This document shows, in pieces, positions 1 to 5,322 of a stretch of 18,275 nt of DNA. The stretch is from DASUDX01 sp036275365 (lineage in GTDB: Bacteria > Pseudomonadota > Gammaproteobacteria > Nevskiales > Nevskiaceae): assembly GCA_036275365.1 (NCBI GenBank), contig DASUDX010000028.1, positions 1-18,275 of the forward strand, read 5' to 3'. Position 1 is the stretch's first letter. Every line of letters starts with the position of its first letter. The notes under the pieces are model-generated. The model was not told the DNA's origin and did not search any database. It worked only from the letters and a program-made list of their open reading frames with translations. A program made the translations under genes and the position numbers.

Positions 1-393
1 ACCGCCGTTCATGCCCTGGCGGTGATCGCCTACCTGCCCGAACGGCAGGCGACCTCCGATCAGATCGCCGCCAGCGTGGCCACCGAAGCCTCGGTGGTAC
101 GGCGGCTGCTCTCGGGACTGCGCGAGGCGCGCCTGGTCCGCGCGGCCGAGGGCCGCGATGGCGGCTACCGGCTGGCCCGGGCGGCCGAACTGATCACTCT
201 GCAGGACATCTACGAGGCGGTGGCGCCCCCCAGCCTGTTTCCGGTTCCTGATCGGCTGCCCAACCCGGGCTGCCCGATCGGCGCCGGAATCCACAGCGTG
301 CTCGACCGCCCCCTGGCCGAGGCGAGCCGCGCCCTGGGACAGCAGCTGGCCCGGACCACGCTGGCCGATGTGCTGCGGGCGCTGACTCCGTGA
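1..393 (+). CDS. Rrf2-family transcriptional regulator, 5' end outside the window
   Basis: The frame is open from base 1 (TAVHALAVIAYLPE...) and stops at TGA 391-393, so the true start lies upstream and 130 residues are visible. The visible part carries the winged helix-turn-helix of the Rrf2 family: a recognition-helix region with VVRRLLSGLREARLV, then a wing with GRDGGYRLAR and the conserved ITLQDIYEAV helix. Only one cysteine is present (NPGCPIG). The three-cysteine cluster-binding set of IscR is therefore absent, and an Fe-S cofactor is not supported; this resembles the YwnA-like single-cysteine branch. It ends 82 nt before ohr on the same strand, and an inverted repeat lies in that gap. 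Control of ohr or of itself in response to oxidants is an inference. Family assignment is firm; the ligand is unknown. Confidence 0.9.
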   Translation, partial: TAVHALAVIAYLPERQATSDQIAASVATEASVVRRLLSGLREARLVRAAEGRDGGYRLARAAELITLQDIYEAVAPPSLFPVPDRLPNPGCPIGAGIHSVLDRPLAEASRALGQQLARTTLADVLRALTP

Positions 394-407
394 TCTCTTT
401 TTTTGCC

Positions 408-438
408 CTTTACTGTGCTTGTGACTGCCTCAGTAAAG
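408..438. promoter_or_regulatory. Inverted repeat in the Rrf2-ohr gap, possible operator
   Basis: CTTTACTG (408-415) and CAGTAAAG (431-438) form a perfect 8-bp inverted repeat with a 15-nt centre. It sits between the regulator's stop codon and the ohr ribosome binding site. No T-run follows it on the plus strand (one precedes it, 398-404), so it does not look like a terminator for the regulator gene. A dyad of this size is compatible with a dimeric winged-helix repressor. The link to the Rrf2 protein is inferred from position only, and no convincing -35/-10 pair is visible beside it. Confidence 0.45.
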
Positions 439-475
439 CGATGGATCTGCAGTCGCGCTCTTCCGGAGGTTCCCG

Positions 476-892
476 ATGAAAACGCTTTATACCGCCCAGG
501 TGGTCGTCAGCAGCGGCCGCGATGGCCAGGCCCGCTCCAGCGACGGCGTGCTCGCCCTGCCCCTGGGCTTTCCCAGGGAGCTGGGTGGCAGCGGCAGCGC
601 CACCAACCCCGAACAACTCTTCGCCGCCGGCTATGCCGCCTGCTTTGCCAGCACGCTCAAGGCGGTCGCCGTGCAGCAGCAGCTCAAGCCAGGCCCGGTA
701 CGGATCGAGGCCGAGGCCACGCTGGCGGTGGATGAGCAAGGCCGGTACCGGATCCCCCAGGTCCGGCTGCGCATCCACGAGCTCGGCGTCGGGGCCGCCT
801 CAGCGGCGCTGATCGAGGCAGCAAAGCAGGTCTGCGCCTATACCAATGCCACCCGCGGCCAGGTCGAGGCGCTGATCGAGGTCCTGAGCTGA
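476..892 (+). CDS. ohr: Organic hydroperoxide reductase Ohr (OsmC/Ohr family)
   Basis: A 138-residue cytoplasmic thiol peroxidase that reduces organic and fatty-acid hydroperoxides to alcohols, recycled in other bacteria by lipoamide. The two catalytic cysteines are Cys56 in GYAACFAST and Cys120 in KQVCAYTNATRG. The Ohr hallmark NPEQLFAAGYAACF (Glu46) is present, as is an N-terminal Arg (SSGRDG, Arg15) that probably matches the conserved active-site arginine. Length is typical of Ohr and the VCxYxNATRG ending separates it from OsmC. The ATG has a GGAGG at 465-469, which settles the start. The usual ohr regulator is the MarR-type OhrR; here an Rrf2-type gene lies directly upstream instead. A long palindrome follows the stop codon by 6 nt. 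Confidence 0.96.
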   Translation: MKTLYTAQVVVSSGRDGQARSSDGVLALPLGFPRELGGSGSATNPEQLFAAGYAACFASTLKAVAVQQQLKPGPVRIEAEATLAVDEQGRYRIPQVRLRIHELGVGAASAALIEAAKQVCAYTNATRGQVEALIEVLS

Positions 893-898
893 GCCACC

Positions 899-983
899 CT
901 CCCGGCTCCGATTCGCAGGTCGTGTCACCCGCGGACGGGGAGCCCCCTCCGCGGCCGGACACGCTCGGCGATCGGAGCGGGAG
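899..983. repeat. 85-nt imperfect palindrome (long hairpin) between ohr and tRNA-Cys
   Basis: I could pair about 33 bases by hand around the 2-nt centre at 941-942. The blocks are: 937-940/943-946; 929-935 (CCGCGGA) with 948-954; 921-926 with 958-963; 914-916 with 968-970; 905-912 (GCTCCGAT) with 971-978 (ATCGGAGC); and 899-903 with 979-983. Interruptions are single bulges at 904 and 913, a C-C mismatch at 936/947 and two small internal loops. It lies where ohr and the tRNA genes converge, so a bidirectional terminator is the simplest role. Neither side carries a T-run. A REP-like dispersed palindrome is the alternative. Confidence 0.7.
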
Positions 984-1081
984 GGGGCGAGGAGATGCCG
1001 GCGTGAAGCCGCTCGGGGCCGCCCGGACACGGTCTGGTCGTGCGTGGAAACGGCACCGCCAATAGCAATAGGCCAGCGAGG

Positions 1082-1099
1082 CGGCGCTCGGCCGCGCCG
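1082..1099. other. Small GC-rich hairpin after tRNA-Cys
   Basis: CGGCGC and GCGCCG form a 6-bp stem with a 6-nt loop, 17 nt beyond the CCA end of tRNA-Cys on its transcribed strand. There is no T-run, so this is only a weak candidate for 3' trimming or termination of the tRNA transcript. Nothing else recognisable lies between 984 and 1116. Confidence 0.25.
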
Positions 1100-1116
1100 A
1101 CGATCAGTGACCAAAA

Positions 1117-1190
1117 TGGAGGCTGGGGTCGGAATTGAACCGGCGTACGCGGATTTGCAGTCCGCTGCATAACCACTCTGCCACCCAGCC
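1117..1190 (-). tRNA. tRNA-Cys (anticodon GCA)
   Basis: Read on the minus strand, the gene folds as a full cloverleaf. GGCTGGG (5' end at 1190) pairs with CCCAGCC. The anticodon loop CTGCAAA gives GCA, the T-arm loop is TTCAATT, and the end is U73 plus an encoded CCA (1117-1120 carry TCCA on this strand). It is 74 nt long. It follows tRNA-Gly by 76 nt, the order also seen in the uvrY-uvrC-pgsA tRNA cluster of enteric bacteria (glyW-cysT). No promoter of its own is visible in the spacer. Confidence 0.96.
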
Positions 1191-1200
1191 GCGTCAACGA

Positions 1201-1267
1201 AAAAGCAGTTTCAAGTGGCCGGTCCCTGCTGCCTGACCGCTGGACCGGACGACTGGAAACTGCTTTT
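1201..1267 (-). terminator. Long hairpin with U-run between tRNA-Gly and tRNA-Cys
   Basis: On the transcribed minus strand AAAAGCAGTTTC (1267-1256) and GAAACTGCTTTT (1212-1201) form a perfect 12-bp stem. Inside it CCGGTCC (1248-1242) pairs with GGACCGG (1225-1219). The stem is followed by another T and then CG, so the transcript would end in a U-run as at an intrinsic terminator. The first stem base is the final A of the tRNA-Gly CCA. It may be a partial terminator, or a processing signal between the two tRNAs. Confidence 0.5.
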
Positions 1268-1342
1268 GGAGCGGGAAACGGGGTTCGAACCCGCGACCTC
1301 AACCTTGGCAAGGTTGCGCTCTACCAACTGAGCTATTCCCGC
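1267..1342 (-). tRNA. tRNA-Gly (anticodon GCC)
   Basis: On the minus strand GCGGGAA (5' end at 1342) pairs with TTCCCGC near the 3' end. The D-arm has AGCTCAGTTGGTAGAGC, the anticodon loop TTGCCAA gives GCC, and the T-loop is TTCGAAC. TCCA is encoded at the end. It is 76 nt long. It lies 56 nt after the pgsA stop codon and immediately downstream of a strong promoter. Confidence 0.97.
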
Positions 1343-1355
1343 TGAGCGGACGCGC

Positions 1356-1383
1356 ATTGTAACGGCCGGTCCGGTGCTGTCAA
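1356..1383 (-). promoter_or_regulatory. Sigma70-type promoter of the tRNA-Gly/Cys unit
   Basis: On the minus strand TTGACA (1383-1378), a 16-nt spacer and TACAAT (1361-1356) make a near-consensus promoter in the gap between the pgsA stop codon and tRNA-Gly. The expected start is about 1349, only some 7 nt before the mature tRNA. The bases just after the -10 are GC-rich (GCGCGTCCGC). Such a discriminator is typical of stable-RNA promoters under stringent control; that control is inferred. Confidence 0.75.
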
Positions 1384-1398
1384 CCGCAGCCGGCGAGG

Positions 1399-1965
1399 CT
1401 AGAGCGGATGCTCCTCGCGCATGAACGGCCAGGCCGCGCGCAGGTACTCGACCATCGAGTAGACGGTCAGCGCGGCGGCGATGAAGAGCAGGCCGAAACC
1501 GAGGTCGTAGATCGGAATGCCGAGCAGCGGATGGCCCCACAGCATCAGGCCGATGGCGGTCATCTGGAAGCCGGTCTTGAACTTGCCGAGCACGCCGACC
1601 GCGACACTGGTGCGCTGACCCAGCTCGGCCATCCACTCGCGCAGGGCGGAGATGGTGATCTCGCGGCCGATGATCACCGCCACCAGGGCGGCGAGAATGC
1701 CGCCCGGGCGGTCCTCCAGCAGCATCACCAGACAGACCGCGACCAGCAGCTTGTCGGCGACCGGATCGAGGAAGGCGCCGAACTTGCTGGTCTGCCCGAG
1801 CCGGCGCGCCAGCCAGCCATCGAACCAGTCGGTGACCGCCGCCAGCACGAACAGGGCGCAGGCGGTCTGCCGGGCGTAGGGCCACTGGATGTAGAACAGC
1901 ACCAGCACCAGCGGGATCACCGCCACCCGCAGCAGGGTGAGCAGATTGGGCAGATTCAGAACCAT
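1399..1965 (-). CDS. pgsA: CDP-diacylglycerol--glycerol-3-phosphate 3-phosphatidyltransferase
   Basis: An inner-membrane enzyme that joins glycerol 3-phosphate to CDP-diacylglycerol, the committed step to phosphatidylglycerol and cardiolipin. The CDP-alcohol phosphatidyltransferase signature is complete: D46-WF-D49-G-WLA-R54 ... G63-AFL-D67-PVA-D71-K. Several hydrophobic helices are visible (about 8-25, 33-45, 74-83, 91-100, 154-170). With the ATG at 1965 the protein is 188 residues, close to the E. coli length. The open frame runs upstream to 2088, but those residues are low-complexity and overlap the end of uvrC. MVLNLPNLLTLLR is the usual family N-terminus. The Shine-Dalgarno is weak, and the gene starts 55 nt after the uvrC stop codon, so cotranscription is likely. 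Confidence 0.95.
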   Translation of the reverse strand: MVLNLPNLLTLLRVAVIPLVLVLFYIQWPYARQTACALFVLAAVTDWFDGWLARRLGQTSKFGAFLDPVADKLLVAVCLVMLLEDRPGGILAALVAVIIGREITISALREWMAELGQRTSVAVGVLGKFKTGFQMTAIGLMLWGHPLLGIPIYDLGFGLLFIAAALTVYSMVEYLRAAWPFMREEHPL

Positions 1966-2020
1966 GCGGCAGTGTCCGGCTTCCGCGCGGCGGTTTCCAG
2001 TCCGCGCAGGGCGCGGCGCC

Positions 2021-3913
2021 TCAGTGGAAGTGGGCGTAGATGCGCTCGGCGAGCGTGCGCGAGACGCCCTCGACGCCGGCCAGCTCATCGATGCTGGCGC
2101 GCTTGAGCTGCGGCAGGCCGCCGAAAGCCTGCAGCAGGGCGCGACGGCGGGTCGGACCCAGGCCCTCGACCGCCTCCAGGCCGGAGGTCAGCCGCGCCTT
2201 GTCGCGGCGTCCGCGATGGCCGGTGATGGCGAAGCGATGGGCCTCGTCGCGGATGCGCTGGATCAGATGCAGGGCCGGTGAATCCGGCGGCAGCCGCAGC
2301 GGCAGGTCCATCTCCGGCAGGATCAGCTCCTCGAGACCCGGCTTGCGGGTCGGCCCCTTGGCGATCGCCACCACCCGCAGCTCCGGCATCTCCAGCTCCT
2401 CCAGGGCCTGCAGGGCCGCGGCCAGCTGGCCGGCGCCGCCATCGATGAACAGCACATCCGGCAGCGGTGCCTCGCCGGACTTGCTGCGGGCGAAGCGGCG
2501 CTTCACCGCCTGGTGGATGGCGGCGTAGTCGTCGCCGGCGGTGATCACCGCACGCGCGCTGGCCGCGGCGGCCGGGCTCGCCACCGGCGCGCCCTCGGCG
2601 GTTGCCGCGACCGCACCAGCCTCGCGGGTCTCGATGTTGAACTTGCGATAGGCGCTCTTGAGCGGTCCGGCCTCGTTGAACACCACGCAGGAGGCGACCG
2701 TGCCCTCGCCGCGGCTGTGGCTGATGTCGAAGCACTCGAGCCGCCGCGGCGCCCGCTCCAGATCCAGGGCACGGGCCAGTTCGAGCAGGCGCTGGTCCAT
2801 GCTGGCGGCCTCGGCCAGATGCGCGGACAGGGCCTGGGCGGCGGTGGCCTGGGCCATCTCCAGCAGGCGCAGCTTGACCCCGCGCTGTGGCAGGCGCAGC
2901 GCCACCCGGCGGCCCGCGCGCGCCGACAGCGCCTCCTCGATCAGCTCGGCCTCCTCGGGCAGATGGCTGACCAAAATCTCCGGGGGCGGCCGCTGGTCCA
3001 GATAGTGCTGGGACAGAAAGCTCTCGATCAGCTCCTCGGGCTCGGTCTCGCCGGGATGACGCGGGAAGTGGCTGCGATGGCCCAGATTCAGGCCATCGCG
3101 CACGCTCATCGCCACCAGGCAGCTGTGCGCCGCATGCGGGGCGACCACCACCACATCGATCTCCTCGGCGCCGCCGGTGATGTTGCGGCTCTCGCGCACC
3201 CGCTTGAGCGCGGCGATCTGGTCACGCAGGCGCGCCGCGCGTTCGAACTCCAGGGCCTCGGCGGCCTGCTCCATGGCCTGGGCGAGCTCGCCGGCCAGCT
3301 CCTCGCTCTTGCCCTCGAGCAGGCGCATGGCGTCGCGCACATCGCGGTTGTAGTCCTCGCGGCTGATCAGGCCGACGCAGGGGGCGCTGCAGCGCTTGAT
3401 CTGGTGCTGCAGGCAGGCGCGCGAGCGGTTCTCGTAGAAGGCATCGCGGCAGGGCCGCAGCTGGAACAGCTTCTGCAGGGTGTAGAGGGTCTCGCGCACC
3501 GCCGAGGCCGAGGGAAAGGGCCCGAAGTAGCGGTCCTGACCGGTCTTGGCGCCGCGGTAGTAGCCGATCCGCGGGAAGGGATGCGCGGAGAAGCGCAGAT
3601 AGGGATAGCTCTTGTCGTCGCGATAGACGATGTTGTAGCGCGGCTTGAGCTCCTTGATCAGGTTGGACTCGAGCAGCAGCGCCTCGTCCTCGGTGTGGGT
3701 GAGGGTCACCTCCACCCGCCGGATCTGGCTGACCATCGCCTCGATGCGCGGATTGCCGGAGGCGCGCAGGAAGTAGCTGCCCACCCGCTTCCTGAGATTG
3801 CGCGCCTTGCCGACATAGAGCAGCTCGCCGGCCCCGCCGATCATGCGGTAGACCCCGGGCTGGGTGGTGAGCTGGGCGAGGAAGCCGCGGGCGTCGAACG
3901 CCGGTTCGCTCAT
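2021..3913 (-). CDS. uvrC: Excinuclease ABC subunit C
   Basis: A nucleotide-excision repair endonuclease that cuts on both sides of a lesion marked by UvrA/UvrB. Domains in order: N-terminal GIY-YIG nuclease (about 17-95, with GVYRM and LLYVGKARNLRKRV); a four-cysteine segment (Cys155, 167, 175, 179) matching the residues reported to hold a 4Fe-4S cluster in E. coli UvrC; the UVR helix pair that binds UvrB (about 203-238); the RNase H-like 5' nuclease (Asp396 in FDISH, Asp461 or 462, Asp491 in FIDGG, His559); and a helix-hairpin-helix tail (578-628). It has 630 residues, slightly long because of an Ala-rich insert of about 28 residues at 428-455. It follows uvrY by 26 nt, the classic uvrY-uvrC operon. 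Confidence 0.98.
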   Translation of the reverse strand: MSEPAFDARGFLAQLTTQPGVYRMIGGAGELLYVGKARNLRKRVGSYFLRASGNPRIEAMVSQIRRVEVTLTHTEDEALLLESNLIKELKPRYNIVYRDDKSYPYLRFSAHPFPRIGYYRGAKTGQDRYFGPFPSASAVRETLYTLQKLFQLRPCRDAFYENRSRACLQHQIKRCSAPCVGLISREDYNRDVRDAMRLLEGKSEELAGELAQAMEQAAEALEFERAARLRDQIAALKRVRESRNITGGAEEIDVVVVAPHAAHSCLVAMSVRDGLNLGHRSHFPRHPGETEPEELIESFLSQHYLDQRPPPEILVSHLPEEAELIEEALSARAGRRVALRLPQRGVKLRLLEMAQATAAQALSAHLAEAASMDQRLLELARALDLERAPRRLECFDISHSRGEGTVASCVVFNEAGPLKSAYRKFNIETREAGAVAATAEGAPVASPAAAASARAVITAGDDYAAIHQAVKRRFARSKSGEAPLPDVLFIDGGAGQLAAALQALEELEMPELRVVAIAKGPTRKPGLEELILPEMDLPLRLPPDSPALHLIQRIRDEAHRFAITGHRGRRDKARLTSGLEAVEGLGPTRRRALLQAFGGLPQLKRASIDELAGVEGVSRTLAERIYAHFH

Positions 3914-3939
3914 CGTCGGGACCGCCGCCGCACCCCTGC

Positions 3940-4596
3940 TCAGGGCCGCTCGGCGGCGCTGTTCTCGTCCAGCAGGCCGTAGCGCATCGCCATGCGGGTG
4001 AGCTCGACATCATTGGTGACGTTGAGCTTCTCGAACAGGCGGTAGCGGTAGGTGCTCACCGTCTTCGGCGAGAGGTGCAGGCGATCGGAGATCTCCTGCG
4101 TCGAATAGCCCTTGGTGACCATGATCATCACCTGGGTCTCGCGCTGCGACAGCTGCTCGAACGGCGAGCCGCTGGTGCCCTTGACCAGGCTGGCGGCGAG
4201 ATTGCCCGCCACATCGGCCGCCACATAGTGCCCGCCGCCATGCACGCGGCGGATCGCCGCCACCACTTCCTCGGCGGCCGAGTCCTTGCTGATGTAGCCG
4301 GCCGCGCCCGCCGCCAGCATGCGGCTGGGATAGGGCTCCTCCAGGTGCATGGAGACCACGATCACCTTCACCCCGGGCACCCGCTGGATCAGCCGGCGGG
4401 TCGATTCCAGACCGCCGATGCCGGGCATGTTGATGTCCATCAGCACCACATCCGGGGCCTTGCTGCGGGCCAGCTCCACCGCTTCCTCGCCGCTGCTGGC
4501 CTCGGCGATGACCTCCATGTCAGCCACCTCCTGCAGCACGCGGCGCAAACCGGCGCGCACCAGACGGTGGTCGTCAACCAGCATGATCTTGATCAT
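3940..4596 (-). CDS. uvrY: UvrY/GacA-type response regulator (NarL/FixJ family)
   Basis: A 218-residue two-component regulator. In related bacteria it is phosphorylated by BarA/GacS and switches on the small RNAs that titrate CsrA/RsmA. The receiver domain has acidic residues Asp8/Asp9, phosphoacceptor Asp54 (VVLMDINMPG) and Lys104 (GYISKD). A LuxR-type helix-turn-helix occupies about 145-205 (LSQRETQVMIMVTKGYSTQEISDRLHLSPKTVSTYRYRLFEKL, with many residues identical to GacA). The ATG at 4596 has AAGGA at a good distance. It heads the uvrY-uvrC-pgsA gene row on the minus strand. A BarA-type kinase is not in the window. Confidence 0.95.
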   Translation of the reverse strand: MIKIMLVDDHRLVRAGLRRVLQEVADMEVIAEASSGEEAVELARSKAPDVVLMDINMPGIGGLESTRRLIQRVPGVKVIVVSMHLEEPYPSRMLAAGAAGYISKDSAAEEVVAAIRRVHGGGHYVAADVAGNLAASLVKGTSGSPFEQLSQRETQVMIMVTKGYSTQEISDRLHLSPKTVSTYRYRLFEKLNVTNDVELTRMAMRYGLLDENSAAERP

Positions 4597-4617
4597 TGGC
4601 AGTCCTTGTTTGCGGCG

Positions 4618-4639
4618 ATTGTAGCCGTCGCCTGACGGC
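4618..4639 (-). promoter_or_regulatory. Possible uvrY promoter -10 with an adjoining small dyad
   Basis: On the minus strand TACAAT (4623-4618) lies 22 nt before the uvrY ATG. No -35 resembling TTGACA is found at 17 nt (CCCGGG there). The spacer contains GCCGTC-GCCT-GACGGC in plus-strand order (4624-4639), a perfect 6-bp dyad abutting the -10. An activator-dependent promoter with an operator in the spacer would fit; this is an inference from a single short motif. Confidence 0.4.
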
Positions 4640-4669
4640 GCCCGGGCCGCGGTCTCGTCGTGTTTCGAC

Positions 4670-5215
4670 TCAGCCGGGCGTCGGATGGTTCTGACTGTCG
4701 ATGGTCTTCAGCCCCCGCGCGTAGCGGGCGGCGTTCTGCACATAGTGCCGGGCGGAGAGCTGGTTGAAGGCGATTTCCTGCGGACTCAGCTCGCGCACCA
4801 CCTTGGCCGGCGAGCCGAGCAGGAGCACCCCGTCCGGGAACTGCTTGCCCTCGGTGACCAGGGCACCGGCGCCGACGATGGAGTTGGCCCCGATGCGGGC
4901 GCGGTTGAGCACCGTCGACTTGAGCCCCACCACGGTGTTGTCGCCGATGGTGCAGCCATGCAGCATCGCCAGGTGGCCGATGGTCACATCGCGGCCGACG
5001 GTCAGCGGCACGCCGATGTCGGTATGCAGCACCGCCCCCTCCTGCACATTGCTGTTCTCGCCGATGACGATCGGCTCGTTGTCGCCCCTCAGCACCGCGC
5101 CGAACCAGACGCTGGCCCCGCGCAGCAGGTGCACCCGGCCGATCACCCGGGCGCTGTCGGCCACCCAGTTGTCGCCGTCCAGGCGGGGGAGCAGGTCATC
5201 GAGCTGGCAGATCAT
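4670..5215 (-). CDS. Gamma-class carbonic anhydrase-like hexapeptide protein
   Basis: A left-handed beta-helix protein of the YrdA/PaaY/CaiE group. Hexapeptide repeats run from about residue 20 to 138 (VIGRVHL, VWFGAVLRGDN, IGENSNVQEGAVLHTD, TIGHLAMLHGCTIG, LLGSPAKVVREL). The three metal-ligand histidines of the gamma carbonic anhydrase fold are at His64, His81 and His86, so a trimeric metalloprotein is expected. Many YrdA-type members have unproven hydratase activity. The frame also allows a GTG start at 5245. MICQLDDLLPRL is the usual family N-terminus, and a candidate promoter overlaps the GTG, so ATG 5215 (181 residues) is chosen. It lies 73 nt before uvrY on the same strand and diverges from the phosphomannomutase gene. 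Confidence 0.9.
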   Translation of the reverse strand: MICQLDDLLPRLDGDNWVADSARVIGRVHLLRGASVWFGAVLRGDNEPIVIGENSNVQEGAVLHTDIGVPLTVGRDVTIGHLAMLHGCTIGDNTVVGLKSTVLNRARIGANSIVGAGALVTEGKQFPDGVLLLGSPAKVVRELSPQEIAFNQLSARHYVQNAARYARGLKTIDSQNHPTPG

Positions 5216-5243
5216 CCGAGGCGGGTCCGGGCGGTGTGAAAAC

Positions 5244-5272
5244 ACTATGCGAAGTCAGGCGGCGTCCGGCAA
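5244..5272 (-). promoter_or_regulatory. Candidate promoter of the carbonic anhydrase-like gene
   Basis: Minus strand TTGCCG (5272-5267), a 17-nt spacer and CATAGT (5249-5244) match the sigma70 consensus at 4/6 positions each. Transcription would begin near 5237, giving a leader of about 22 nt to the ATG at 5215 and excluding the upstream GTG. Confidence 0.4.
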
Positions 5273-5322
5273 GCACGATGGCATGATTCCCGGGTCTCAC
5301 CCGCCGTCTGCCCACAGCCGCC

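Noticed and set aside
398..438. Intrinsic terminator after the Rrf2 gene
   Set aside because: The dyad is preceded, not followed, by the T-run on the plus strand, so the order is wrong for termination.
1966..2088. N-terminal extension of pgsA
   Set aside because: It overlaps the uvrC 3' end and lacks family similarity; MVLNLPNLLT is the normal PgsA beginning.
2513..3982. 489-codon plus-strand open frame opposite uvrC
   Set aside because: Shadow of a firmly identified uvrC; composition skewed to Gly, Ala, Leu and Gln.
5216..5245. GTG start 10 codons upstream for the carbonic anhydrase-like gene
   Set aside because: The extra residues are outside the usual family N-terminus and the GTG overlaps a candidate -10 element.
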